Assembly (NCBI RefSeq): GCF_009617585.1
Contig: NZ_WIXI01000050.1
Span: 62,001 to 126,000 of the forward strand
Direction: 5' to 3'
Origin: Endobacterium cereale
Lineage (GTDB): Bacteria; Pseudomonadota; Alphaproteobacteria; Rhizobiales; Rhizobiaceae
Length of the DNA stretch: 64,000 nucleotides
Shown in pieces: positions 17,446 through 26,364 of the stretch. Below the pieces are notes generated by a model that saw only the letters and a list, made by a program, of their open reading frames with translations, was not told where the DNA came from and did not search any database. How positions within the stretch are numbered: the stretch's first letter is position 1; the number at the start of each line of letters is the position of its first letter. Both the position numbers and the translations under genes were made by a program.

Positions 17446-18630
17446 ATGAGCGCTGCTGCGGATCGTGCCCTCTCGGAAGTGGCGCAGCTGGTTTTCTCGC
17501 ATCTGCTTGAGGTGGGTGAGGCAACGCGAAAGCTGCTTGCCGAAAGCGCGGGCTTGAGCTTTCCCACTGTCACCCTGGCGCTGACCGAACTGACCGCGAA
17601 ATCCATGGTCTGCGAGTTGCGGCGAGAACAGGGCGCGCGCGGGCGTGCCACCATCGTCTATGGTGTGAGCGACGATTCCGGCTGGATTCTTGGTGTCGAT
17701 ATCGGCTCTACGCAGGTCAGTTTTTCAGCTCGCCTGCTCAATGGCCGCATTCTGGCGCATGAAAGCCGCAAGCACGAGGGAGGAGCCGAAAAGCTCGGCG
17801 GGCTGGCAGGGCAGCTGGTTGCGAACTCTGCCGCGCTGAAGGCGATAAAAACGCCACCGCTCGCGGTCGCGCTTGCGCTCAACCAGGTTGTGCCGCGCCA
17901 GCTGGTGCGCGAGGGCAAGCCGCGTCCGCTGGCGCTTGAAATTGCGGAAATGTTCGTGGGCGCATCGCGGCTGCCGCGCAGCATTCCGTTCCTGCTGGAG
18001 AACAACGTCAACTGTGCCGCCGTCGCCGAACATCAGGATGGCCTGATGCGCGGCCATGATGATGCGGCCTATATGCAGATCGGCGTTGGTATCGGCCTCG
18101 GATTCTTTGCGGATGGCGCGTTGATCAGGGGCGGGCAGGGCGGTAGTGGTGAGCTGGCGCAGATACCTCTGTCCTGGAGAAACGACGTGGTTTCCGGGGT
18201 CGATGCAATCGAGCGCAGATATGGTTCGCTCGGGCTCATGCAGTCGGTGTCTGGCGCCTTCACAGGTGCCGCCATGCCGGGGTCGCCGGAAGCGCTTTTT
18301 CTGCTGGCCGCCAGTGGTGATGAGACGGCAAGAATGCTGATGTCCGAGCATGGCATTGCTCTCGGTCGTCTGGCTGCCACCGCGGCCACGATCCTCGATC
18401 CCGAGATCATCGTTCTGGGCGGAGGTCTCACCCGCAACGAAGCCTTTGCCCGGATCATCGTGGATGAATTCCAGAGCCGAAATCAGGACACGCAGCTGGA
18501 GATATCGCAAAAGGGTGCCGAGGCGACCGTTTTGGGTGCATGCCTGCTGGCGCGAGATCTGGCGATCGGCCAAATTGTCGAACGGTTTCATAAACCGTTG
18601 TCGGCCCGGCCCACGCTCATGCCGCTTTAG
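17446..18630 (+). CDS. ROK-family transcriptional regulator
   Basis: A 394-residue NagC/Mlc-type protein. The N-terminal winged helix-turn-helix spans about residues 12-70 (LLAESAGLSFPTVTLALTEL). The sugar-kinase-like ROK domain follows, with ILGVDIGSTQVSFS as the first phosphate loop. The usual Zn-binding Cys cluster GxxGCxGC-x4-C is not evident after GGQGGSGELAQIPL, so metal binding is doubtful. ATG 17446 has GGAG 6 bases upstream; 17434 is an alternative. Divergent from the amino-sugar operon, it most likely represses it and senses a sugar or sugar phosphate. Confidence 0.87.
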   Translation: MSAAADRALSEVAQLVFSHLLEVGEATRKLLAESAGLSFPTVTLALTELTAKSMVCELRREQGARGRATIVYGVSDDSGWILGVDIGSTQVSFSARLLNGRILAHESRKHEGGAEKLGGLAGQLVANSAALKAIKTPPLAVALALNQVVPRQLVREGKPRPLALEIAEMFVGASRLPRSIPFLLENNVNCAAVAEHQDGLMRGHDDAAYMQIGVGIGLGFFADGALIRGGQGGSGELAQIPLSWRNDVVSGVDAIERRYGSLGLMQSVSGAFTGAAMPGSPEALFLLAASGDETARMLMSEHGIALGRLAATAATILDPEIIVLGGGLTRNEAFARIIVDEFQSRNQDTQLEISQKGAEATVLGACLLARDLAIGQIVERFHKPLSARPTLMPL

Positions 18631-18640
18631 GAGCGCAGCC

Positions 18641-20245
18641 CTACTGCCTTCGCTCTTCACTCTCGCGATAGACGAAACAGGAAAAGTCGGCCGTCATCGC
18701 TTGCCCACTCGTGTCATTGGCGGACATGCCGACAAACGCGCCGGTAAAATTGGCATGCTCCCCTTCGCCACCCTCATCCGAAAGAACGGAGTGATCGAGG
18801 ACCGGGCCGATCCTTGTCCAATCATCGTCTTTCCAGAAATAGAAACGCCCTGCCGCCCCTCTCACTTCCAGTTTCATGCGCACAGGACCATCAGGCACGG
18901 AAACCGGCTCCTCCAGCACAACATCCGCCATGCCTTTCGGCCAGCCGCCGGCGCAGGAGAGGATTTGCAGCACACGACCAGCCGTTTCGTCATGTGTCAC
19001 GCAAAGATAGTGATAGGCAAAGCTGTTGTAATAGGCGACCAGCCCGGCCATCTGATGATAGCTGGCGGGCTCGGCGTCCACCTCCGTTTCCGCGTCAAAA
19101 TCGAAGTCCGTCTGACGCCGGGCCACAAGGGATTGCTCGAATGAAGAGCCAATCGCTTCCCGTCCTGTCAGCCTGAGGTGACCCGGTCGTTCCTGAAGGG
19201 AAAACAGGCGGTCCGGATAAGGCGTGCGCAGCCATTGGAAGTCGGCCGGCAGGCCAGCAGCCGGAGCAAATGTATATCGCTCGGTTGGCGCAATGGGATC
19301 TGCCGCGTTGATGCCCTGCGGTAGCGGGATTCGGTCCTGCGGCACGAAGCGCTCTCCCTCCAGCCTCAGCCAACCATCCTCACCCCACCTGCATTTCTGA
19401 ATGGCAGTTTCTCGGCCAAGAACAGAGCGCCTTATGCCCGGCAATGGACGGCTGCAGAGGTGCACCATATAGGTGTCGCCATCGGACGTTTCGACGATAT
19501 CGCCATGGCCGGCGCGTTGTAGCACCGCGTCCGGATGAAAGCGACTGGTGACGACGTGGGTGTCGGGGTGCAGCTCATACGGTCCCATCAGATCGCGTGC
19601 GCGGGCCATCGTGACGGCATGCCGCATGCCGGTGCCGCCCTCGGCGACCAGAAGATGATACCATCCATCGCGCTGGTAGAGATGCGGGCCCTCCGCCAGG
19701 CCATGGGAGGAACCACGGAAAATGTTGGTGATTGGACCGACCAGCTTGCCCTGGTCATGGTCGTATTCCTGAAGAACGATTCCGCCGAAGGCTGTTGGCC
19801 GGCGACGGTAATCCCATGTCAGGTTCAACAGCCATTTGCCGCCATTCTCGTCGTGAAAGAGCGAGGGATCGAAACCCGAGGAGTTGAGATAGATCGGGGA
19901 GGACCATGGCCCGGTAATCGCGTCAGAGGTTACAAGGTAGTTGTGGCAGTCCTTGAAGGAGCCGGATCTGCGTTTCACGTCCGTGTAGATAAGCCAGAAG
20001 CGACCGTCTGCATGCGTCAGGCACGGTGCCCATACGCCACACGAATCCTGTACCCCACGCAAATCGAGCTGTTCTGCCCTGTCGAGAGGCCTGCTCACCA
20101 GGCTCCAAGTCCGAAGGTCGCGCGAATGGTAGATCTGAACACCGGGATACCATTCGAATGTGGAGGTGGCGATGTAATAGTCCTCGCCGACCCTGCAGAT
20201 GGAAGGATCCGGATGGAAACCGGGAAGGATAGGGTTCTGGATCAT
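18641..20245 (-). CDS. Glycoside hydrolase family 43 (beta-xylosidase/arabinofuranosidase-like)
   Basis: A 534-residue, apparently cytoplasmic enzyme with no signal peptide. The five-bladed propeller of GH43 carries the expected catalytic acids: general base Asp13 in GFHPDPS, pKa-modulating Asp126 in SGFDPSLF, and general acid Glu185 in GLAEGPHLY. The C-terminal 200 residues match the beta-sandwich domain of the xylosidase subgroup. ATG 20245 is chosen: it aligns with the usual start (NPILPGF) and has GAGG upstream, while the longer frame runs through the ABC gene region. It would cleave short xylo- or arabino-oligosaccharides imported by the transporter encoded next to it. Confidence 0.87.
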   Translation of the reverse strand: MIQNPILPGFHPDPSICRVGEDYYIATSTFEWYPGVQIYHSRDLRTWSLVSRPLDRAEQLDLRGVQDSCGVWAPCLTHADGRFWLIYTDVKRRSGSFKDCHNYLVTSDAITGPWSSPIYLNSSGFDPSLFHDENGGKWLLNLTWDYRRRPTAFGGIVLQEYDHDQGKLVGPITNIFRGSSHGLAEGPHLYQRDGWYHLLVAEGGTGMRHAVTMARARDLMGPYELHPDTHVVTSRFHPDAVLQRAGHGDIVETSDGDTYMVHLCSRPLPGIRRSVLGRETAIQKCRWGEDGWLRLEGERFVPQDRIPLPQGINAADPIAPTERYTFAPAAGLPADFQWLRTPYPDRLFSLQERPGHLRLTGREAIGSSFEQSLVARRQTDFDFDAETEVDAEPASYHQMAGLVAYYNSFAYHYLCVTHDETAGRVLQILSCAGGWPKGMADVVLEEPVSVPDGPVRMKLEVRGAAGRFYFWKDDDWTRIGPVLDHSVLSDEGGEGEHANFTGAFVGMSANDTSGQAMTADFSCFVYRESEERRQ

Positions 20246-20307
20246 ATCTGCCTCGGTTCTTTGGACCCTGGAACGCGCCCGCAATGTCCGGGCGCGTGGA
20301 AAAAAAA

Positions 20308-21096
20308 CTATGCGGGCAACGCCTCTCTCCGACTGTTGCGCTTCTCGCTCACATATCCGCGGCTGCCATCCATCAGGATGCGCGTGTAGGGATGTTCTAC
20401 GGTATTTTCGAGCAGCTGCTGCCGTGTGGCAACTTCGACGAAACCGCCGCTCTGCATGATCGCCACCCGATCGCACAGATGCGCGACCACTGCGAGATCG
20501 TGGCTGACGAGGATATAGGTCAGTTGCTCGCGCTGTCGAAGATCCTTGAGCAGATTGAGGATTTCCGCCTGAATTGATACATCGAGAGCAGAGGTCGGCT
20601 CATCCAGCAGCAGGATTTTCGGTTCAAGGATGAGGGCGCGAGCAATGGCCACGCGCTGCCGCTGGCCGCCGGAAAGCTGGTGCGGATAACGGTAGCGGAA
20701 ATTGAGTGGCAGGCCGACATCGGTCAGCACCTTTTCGATACGTTCCTGGCGCCGGTCCTTGCCGTGGATCTCCAATGGCTCGAGCAGGGTGCGGCCAATC
20801 GTATGACGAGGGTGGATGGAGCCGAATGGATCCTGAAACACCAATTGCTGTTTCGCCAGCTGAGCGCGGGTGCGCTTCTGGCCGATCGTTTCGCCATCGA
20901 TTTCAATCGTTCCGGTCCATTGTTTGTTGCGGCCGGCAAGCGCGCCCAGAATGGTGGACTTGCCGCAACCGCTTTCCCCGACGAGGCCAAAAGTCTCGCC
21001 TTTCTCAACCTCGAATGAGACATCCTTGACAACCTTCAGGGCGGTTTCGCCGTGGCCGTAGGACACGGCCAGATGATGGGCCTTGATCATGGACAT
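20308..21096 (-). CDS. Dpp/Opp-type ABC transporter ATPase (DppF-like, second system)
   Basis: A 262-residue ATPase with Walker A GESGCGKST, FQDPFGSIHPRH, signature LSGGQRQR and Walker B ILLLDEPTSALD. ATG 21096 has GGAG 8 bases before it and lies 2 bases past the stop of the upstream ATPase gene. It is short like its counterpart at 10214-10951, lacking the long DppF tail. Confidence 0.9.
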   Translation of the reverse strand: MSMIKAHHLAVSYGHGETALKVVKDVSFEVEKGETFGLVGESGCGKSTILGALAGRNKQWTGTIEIDGETIGQKRTRAQLAKQQLVFQDPFGSIHPRHTIGRTLLEPLEIHGKDRRQERIEKVLTDVGLPLNFRYRYPHQLSGGQRQRVAIARALILEPKILLLDEPTSALDVSIQAEILNLLKDLRQREQLTYILVSHDLAVVAHLCDRVAIMQSGGFVEVATRQQLLENTVEHPYTRILMDGSRGYVSEKRNSRREALPA

Positions 21097-21098
21097 GT

Positions 21099-21947
21099 TC
21101 AGTTCTCCAGCCATGCAGGGTCACGACGCAGCACTTCCAGCCTGTCCTTCGGATGGTCGAGGCTTGGAAGCGCGTTCAGAAGACCGCGCGTATAAGGATG
21201 TTGCGCCTGATCGAGATCGGCGGCGGCGATGGTTTCAACGACACGGCCGGCATACATGATGATGACGCGGTCGCAGAAACTGCGCACGAGATTGAGGTCG
21301 TGGCTGATGAAGATCAGACCGATATTGCGCTCCACCACGAGGTCGTCGAGGATCGACAGAACTTGCTGGCGCACCGTCACGTCAAGCGCGGAGGTCGGCT
21401 CGTCGGCGATGATCAGCGATGGCTGGGCGATCAGCATCATCGAGATCATGATGCGCTGGCCCATGCCGCCCGACACTTCATGCGGATAAAGGTCGAAGAC
21501 GCGTTGCGGATCGCGGATATTGACGCGTTCCAGCATGGCAAGCGTGCGGCTGCGTGCCTCCTGCGGCGTGGCGCGTTCGTGCAGGATCACCGTTTCGGAA
21601 ATTTGCTCGCCCACGGTCATCACCGGGTTCAGCGAATATTTCGGGTCCTGCAGGATCATGGCGATGCGCCGTCCACGAATGGAGCGCATCTCCTCCTCGC
21701 TTGCCGCCATGAGGTCGATGTCCTCGAACTGCATGCGGTTGGCCTTGACGATCGCCTGCGGCGGCTGCAGCCGCATGATGGCGCGGCCGGTCGTGCTCTT
21801 GCCGGAACCGGATTCACCGATGATGCCGATCTTTTCTCGGCCAACGGTGAAGGATACGTCGCGCACGGCGGTGGTGACGCCGGAGAGTGTCGGGAACTCG
21901 ACGGACATGTTTTCGACCGTCAGAATGGTATCGGATGTGTTAGCCAT
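21099..21947 (-). CDS. Dpp/Opp-type ABC transporter ATPase (DppD-like, second system)
   Basis: A 282-residue ATPase with Walker A GESGSGKST, the variant signature VSGGMGQR and Walker B IIADEPTSALD. ATG 21947 is used; codons up to 21998 shadow the permease, which this gene overlaps by 8 bases. It pairs with the DppF-like ATPase. Confidence 0.9.
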   Translation of the reverse strand: MANTSDTILTVENMSVEFPTLSGVTTAVRDVSFTVGREKIGIIGESGSGKSTTGRAIMRLQPPQAIVKANRMQFEDIDLMAASEEEMRSIRGRRIAMILQDPKYSLNPVMTVGEQISETVILHERATPQEARSRTLAMLERVNIRDPQRVFDLYPHEVSGGMGQRIMISMMLIAQPSLIIADEPTSALDVTVRQQVLSILDDLVVERNIGLIFISHDLNLVRSFCDRVIIMYAGRVVETIAAADLDQAQHPYTRGLLNALPSLDHPKDRLEVLRRDPAWLEN

Positions 21948-22854
21948 TGCGGGGATCCATGATATCGCGCAGCCCGTCGCCGAGCAGGTTGAAGGCAAGG
22001 CTGACGGTCAGGATCGCAATGCCCGGAACTGTCGTCAGCCACCATGCGTCGAGCAGATACTGCCGGCCGGATGCGGCCATCGCGCCCCACTCGGCCATCG
22101 GCGGCTGGGCGCCGAGACCAAGGAAGCCGAGACCTGCTGCCGTCAGGATGATGCTCGACATGTTGAGCGTGAGGCGCACGATGATCGATGGTGCGCAGAG
22201 CGGCACGATATGGCGCAGCAGAATCCGGCCAACACCGGCCCCCTGCAGTTCGGCAGCGATGACGAAATCGGCATGGCGAAAAGTCAGCGTTTCGGCACGT
22301 GCCAAGCGCGCGATCGGCGGCCAGACGGTGAGCGCGATGGCGATGACGGCGTTTTCGATGCCGGGGCCAAGTGCTGCGGAGAAAGCCAGTGCGAGAACGA
22401 GGCTGGGAAAAGAGAGAAAGATGTCGGTGATGCGCATCAGCACGACATCCACCCAGCCGCCGAGATACCCCGATGTTGCACCGATCACGAAACCGATTGG
22501 CGCCACGATGACGGTGACAAGGATGGTGATGTAGAGCGTCGTCCTTGCCCCATAGATCAGGCGAGAGAAGACATCACGCCCGAACTCGTCGGTGCCGAAC
22601 CAGTGCCCCGCGGATGGCGCCTGCAGCGCGATGGCGAAATCCTGCGTGAACGGATCGTGGATGGCGATGACAGGCGCCAGTGCCGCGACGATGACAAGCA
22701 GAAGGACGACTGCAAAACCTGCAAAAGCCAAGGGGTTTGCGAGAAGGCTCAACCAGGCGAGATAGATGTTGTGCAGTCTTGCCTGACGCGAGGAGGTAAA
22801 TTCCTCGCTGATCAGCCATTCATGCAGATTTGAGAAAGTGCCGGACTTTGCCAT
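21940..22854 (-). CDS. Dpp-type ABC transporter permease (DppC-like, second system)
   Basis: A 304-residue permease. It has a longer N-terminal cytoplasmic stretch before the first helix, then WFGTDEFGRDVFSRLIYGART and five further helices; the coupling loop lies around HADFVIAAELQGAGVGRILLRHI. Directly abuts the DppB-like gene. Confidence 0.92.
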   Translation of the reverse strand: MAKSGTFSNLHEWLISEEFTSSRQARLHNIYLAWLSLLANPLAFAGFAVVLLLVIVAALAPVIAIHDPFTQDFAIALQAPSAGHWFGTDEFGRDVFSRLIYGARTTLYITILVTVIVAPIGFVIGATSGYLGGWVDVVLMRITDIFLSFPSLVLALAFSAALGPGIENAVIAIALTVWPPIARLARAETLTFRHADFVIAAELQGAGVGRILLRHIVPLCAPSIIVRLTLNMSSIILTAAGLGFLGLGAQPPMAEWGAMAASGRQYLLDAWWLTTVPGIAILTVSLAFNLLGDGLRDIMDPRNG

Positions 22855-23916
22855 TTAGCGGGTCCTCGGATCGATGAAGCGGTAGACAATGTCGGACAGC
22901 AGGTTGATGGCGATCGAAATGATCCCGATCAGCAGCACGCTGCCGAGCACGGCGTTCATATCGGCGAAGAACAGCGCCGAAGTGAGATAGGAGCCAAGGC
23001 CGGGCCAGGCGAAAACCGTCTCGATCAGCACCGTGCCGTCCAGGAGGCCGCAATAGGCAAGTGCGATAACGGTCAGAAGCTGAACGCGGATGTTGCGAAA
23101 CGCATGCCGCCAGACGATCGGGCGTTGACCAAGGCCCTTGGCGCGTGCGGTCAGTATGTATTCCTGCCGCATCTGCTCGAGCATGAAGCTGCGTGTCATT
23201 CGGCTGAGATAGGCCATCGACGCGTAGCCCAGGATGACCGCCGGTGCGATGATGTGATGCAGCGCACTGCGAAAGACATCCCAATGACCACCAAGGGCGG
23301 AATCGATCAGGATGAAGTTCGTGCGCGCCTGCACAATGCCTTCGTCATAGAGATAGATGCGGCCGCCGGGCGGAATAGCGCCGAGATAGGCGTAGAAAAC
23401 CAGGATCACGATCGTGCCGAGCCAGAAGATCGGTGTCGAATAGCCCAGAAGGCCGACAACGCGCGCCACATGATCGACCCACGTTCCCTTGCGCACCGCC
23501 GCAACGACGCCAAGCGGGATGCCGAGGCCGGCGCCGATGATCGTTGCCAGTGTCGCCAACTCGATGGTCGCTGGGAAAACGCGAGCAAGATCCTTGGAGA
23601 CGGGTTGCTTGGTGATGATCGACTGGCCGAAATCCAGATGGACGACATCACTGAGATAACCAGCGAACTGGACATAGATCGGCCTGTCCAGCCCCATTTC
23701 CTTGTAAACGCGATCATAGGTGGCCTGATCCGCCTGATCGCCGATCACCGCAATGACGGGATCGGCGGGAACCATGCGGCCGACAGTGAAAGTAATCATC
23801 ATCAGGCCCAACAGGGTCGTCAGGATCACCACGAACGAGGTGGCGATCTTGGTCGCAGCTTTCGGAAGCGCGGATTTTCTGGGCGCAGAGGGTTCTGAGG
23901 TCTGGATAATGCTCAT
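22855..23916 (-). CDS. Dpp-type ABC transporter permease (DppB-like, second system)
   Basis: A 353-residue permease with the DppB motif TVGRMVPADPVIAVIGD, helices through the central region, the loop YLSRMTRSFMLEQMRQEYILTARAKG and TVLIETVFAWPGLGSYL near the end. Its ATG is 26 bases downstream of the binding-protein stop. Confidence 0.92.
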   Translation of the reverse strand: MSIIQTSEPSAPRKSALPKAATKIATSFVVILTTLLGLMMITFTVGRMVPADPVIAVIGDQADQATYDRVYKEMGLDRPIYVQFAGYLSDVVHLDFGQSIITKQPVSKDLARVFPATIELATLATIIGAGLGIPLGVVAAVRKGTWVDHVARVVGLLGYSTPIFWLGTIVILVFYAYLGAIPPGGRIYLYDEGIVQARTNFILIDSALGGHWDVFRSALHHIIAPAVILGYASMAYLSRMTRSFMLEQMRQEYILTARAKGLGQRPIVWRHAFRNIRVQLLTVIALAYCGLLDGTVLIETVFAWPGLGSYLTSALFFADMNAVLGSVLLIGIISIAINLLSDIVYRFIDPRTR

Positions 23917-23942
23917 ACCGCTATCCTTGAAATTTTATGAGG

Positions 23943-25535
23943 TCACTCGGACTTGGTCACTGTGTCCCAGCGGGTCAGCCATGTCGGATGGCCGACATAC
24001 CCCTTGACTTCGTTGCGGACCGCCTTCGGATCGGTGCGCTGGAAAGAGGTGACGAGTGCGGGGGAGGCGCGCAGATATGCTTCGTTGATCCGCGCATAAA
24101 GCGCGTCGCGTTTTTCCGCATCGGTCTCATGGGCCGCGGCAATGACCATGTCCTGAATGTCTTTCGGAACGTCCCAGGCGGATCGCCAGGCCACCAGGCC
24201 GGAAAGTTTTGCGTCATCGGCATTGTTGGCATTGGTGGCGTAGGATTGCAGGACCGCATGCGGGTCTGGCAGGCGCTCGCCGGTGCGCGACGAGAACAGT
24301 TCGAACTGGCGGGCGCGAAACTTTCCGATCTGGTCGCCGATCTGCAGGTCGAGCTTGATTCCGGCCTTGGCGGCATTGTTCTGGAGCGAAATGCCGACTT
24401 CGGATTCCGGCGTGCCGGGCTGCGCGAAATAGACTTTCGAGAAGCCATCCGGATAACCCGCTTCGGCAAGCAGTTGCTTGGCCTTGTCGATGTCAAGCTT
24501 ATAGGGCATCTCGTCCGACGCACCGGGCAGGCCGGCAGGGATGATGGTCTGCTGTTTGGTGCCGTAATATTTCATCACGGAATTGGCGAGGCCATCGTAG
24601 TCGATCAGATAGCGGAAGGCCTCGCGGACCTTGGGGTTGGAAAGAATCTCGTCCTTCTGGTTCAGTGCCAGATAATAAAATCCGAAGCCCGGCACTTTCT
24701 GCACGGTCACCTTACCGTCTCTCTCAAGGCCGGCAAGGTCCGTCGATGACAGACGCGTGGCAACGTCGACGTCGCCGGCATCGATCTGCAGACGTTGCGC
24801 CGACGATTCCGGCACATGCCCCATATAGACCCGCCGCATGGCCGGCATGCCCTTCCAGTAATCCTTGAAAGCATCGGCGATCAGCAACTGGTTGGAGCGC
24901 CAGGTGACAAGCGAGTAGGGGCCGGAACCTGCGTCCGCCGTCTGCAAATAGTTGCGTGCCCAGTCGCCGTCCTTCTCCTTGGTGGCGAGAAACTTGCTGT
25001 CGACGATGGAGGTCGAATAGCTGGCGAGCGAATAGAGGATGAGATTGGGATTCCAGACTTCCGGTGTCTGAAGCACCAGCGTGTGGTCGTCTTCCGCCCG
25101 GATCAACTGGTCGACGTTTTTCGCCGAAAAACCCCATTGGCGAAGGTCCGTGGAAGGGGCAAGGCCCAGTTTGACCAGCCGATGCAGCGACCATTCGACA
25201 TCGCGTGCCGTTACCGGATTGCCCGAATGGAAGGTCACGCCCTGGCGGATCTTGAAGGTGAAGGTCTTGCCATCCCCGGAGATTGTCCAGCTTTCCGCAA
25301 GAGATGGTTGGGGATCGGTGATGTTGTCGGGCGGCAGGGCAATCAGGCGGTCATAGAGGTTCGCCACCACCTCTGCGGCCTCCAGCTGATTGATCTCGTG
25401 TGGGTCAAGGCCGCGCATCGTCGTCATCATGATCGCGATGACAAGTTCGTCCTTTGGCGTCGCCGCAATGGCGGCAGGACCGAGTGCCGCTGCCGTCATG
25501 GCGCACGCAAGAAGCGCACGTTTAAACATCTTCAT
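23943..25535 (-). CDS. ABC transporter substrate-binding protein, family 5 (second system)
   Basis: A 530-residue periplasmic protein with a signal peptide (MKMFKRALLACAMTAAALG, cleaved near AIA). The core shows GLDPHEINQLEAAEVVANLYDRL, TFKIRQGVTFHSGNPVTARDVEWSL and EAFRYLIDYDGLANSVMKYYG. ATG 25535 has GGGAGG 7 bases upstream. The neighbouring GH43 gene suggests it binds a plant-derived oligosaccharide rather than a peptide; this is inference. It is divergent from the GntR gene that probably controls it. Confidence 0.9.
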   Translation of the reverse strand: MKMFKRALLACAMTAAALGPAAIAATPKDELVIAIMMTTMRGLDPHEINQLEAAEVVANLYDRLIALPPDNITDPQPSLAESWTISGDGKTFTFKIRQGVTFHSGNPVTARDVEWSLHRLVKLGLAPSTDLRQWGFSAKNVDQLIRAEDDHTLVLQTPEVWNPNLILYSLASYSTSIVDSKFLATKEKDGDWARNYLQTADAGSGPYSLVTWRSNQLLIADAFKDYWKGMPAMRRVYMGHVPESSAQRLQIDAGDVDVATRLSSTDLAGLERDGKVTVQKVPGFGFYYLALNQKDEILSNPKVREAFRYLIDYDGLANSVMKYYGTKQQTIIPAGLPGASDEMPYKLDIDKAKQLLAEAGYPDGFSKVYFAQPGTPESEVGISLQNNAAKAGIKLDLQIGDQIGKFRARQFELFSSRTGERLPDPHAVLQSYATNANNADDAKLSGLVAWRSAWDVPKDIQDMVIAAAHETDAEKRDALYARINEAYLRASPALVTSFQRTDPKAVRNEVKGYVGHPTWLTRWDTVTKSE

Positions 25536-25589
25536 ATCTGCCTCCCAAGGCTCCTCAACCTCGCCATATCGAAATTTCAGTATCGACAT

Positions 25590-25612
25590 AGATTTCAAAT
25601 CTGATATATCAA
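25590..25612. promoter_or_regulatory. Candidate GntR-family operator (two abutting palindromes)
   Basis: AGATTTCAAATCT (25590-25602) and TGATATATCA (25603-25612) are both perfect palindromes, side by side in the 117-base gap between the divergent binding-protein and gntR-type genes. Position and symmetry fit an operator, but the sequence does not match a named GntR consensus exactly. Confidence 0.45.
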
Positions 25613-25652
25613 GTTTCACACAAATTGATCGTCGTCAACGGATTTTCGGAAA

Positions 25653-26363
25653 ATGACCGCTGCCAACCCACCCTCATCAAGTCAGGCCGAATTCGAAAAA
25701 ATCGACGCCAGCTTTCAAATGACGGTGCGTGATCATGTCCATCGCGCCATGCGCAGCGCCATCATCTCGGGGCGTTTTCAGCCGGGTCAGAAGATCAACG
25801 AACGTAACCTTGCCGAGCAGTTCGGGGTCAGCACGACGCCGATCAAGGAGGCGTTGCGTCAGCTTGAGACGGAAGGTCTGGTGGAGGCGCTGCCGCGACG
25901 CGGCGTGGTCATTCGCTTCAGCATGTCCTGGGCGGAGGAAATGATCCTCGCCCGCGCGGCGCTGGAATCGATGATCGCCCATCTGGCGGCAAAACGGATT
26001 GATGAAAAGGGCAAGGCAGCACTCTCGGTGATCGCCAATCGCATGAAGGAAGCGACCGCTTCCGGTGATGCGGACAGTCTGATTGCGCTCAACGAGACCT
26101 TTCACGATCACGTTCACAAAAGTTCGCAATGTGGATATCTCGCCAAGCTGATCGAGCGGCAGCAGTTCTATGACGCAAGCATTCGCCGCGTCATTCATCT
26201 CGATCCGACCGAACGGCAAAAGGCGCTGGACGAGCATGTTGCCATTGCCGACGCGATTACCGCAGGCGACACCGACAAGGCTGAGCGGACCATGCGCGAC
26301 CACGTCGTGCGATCCGGCGACACTTATCTGAGCATCGTTTTCAAGAAAAAGGGAGAGGTCTGA
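25653..26363 (+). CDS. GntR-family regulator, FadR (FCD) subfamily
   Basis: A 236-residue regulator. The winged helix-turn-helix covers about residues 24-88 (IISGRFQPGQKINERNLAEQFGVSTTPIKEALRQLETEGLV). The C-terminal all-helical FCD domain contains NETFHDHVHKSS, whose Asp/His residues usually bind metal in this subfamily. It is followed after 1 base by the aldolase-family gene, so it is likely co-transcribed with the two enzymes and probably also controls the divergent importer. Ligand likely a sugar acid. Confidence 0.9.
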   Translation: MTAANPPSSSQAEFEKIDASFQMTVRDHVHRAMRSAIISGRFQPGQKINERNLAEQFGVSTTPIKEALRQLETEGLVEALPRRGVVIRFSMSWAEEMILARAALESMIAHLAAKRIDEKGKAALSVIANRMKEATASGDADSLIALNETFHDHVHKSSQCGYLAKLIERQQFYDASIRRVIHLDPTERQKALDEHVAIADAITAGDTDKAERTMRDHVVRSGDTYLSIVFKKKGEV

Positions 26364-26364
26364 C

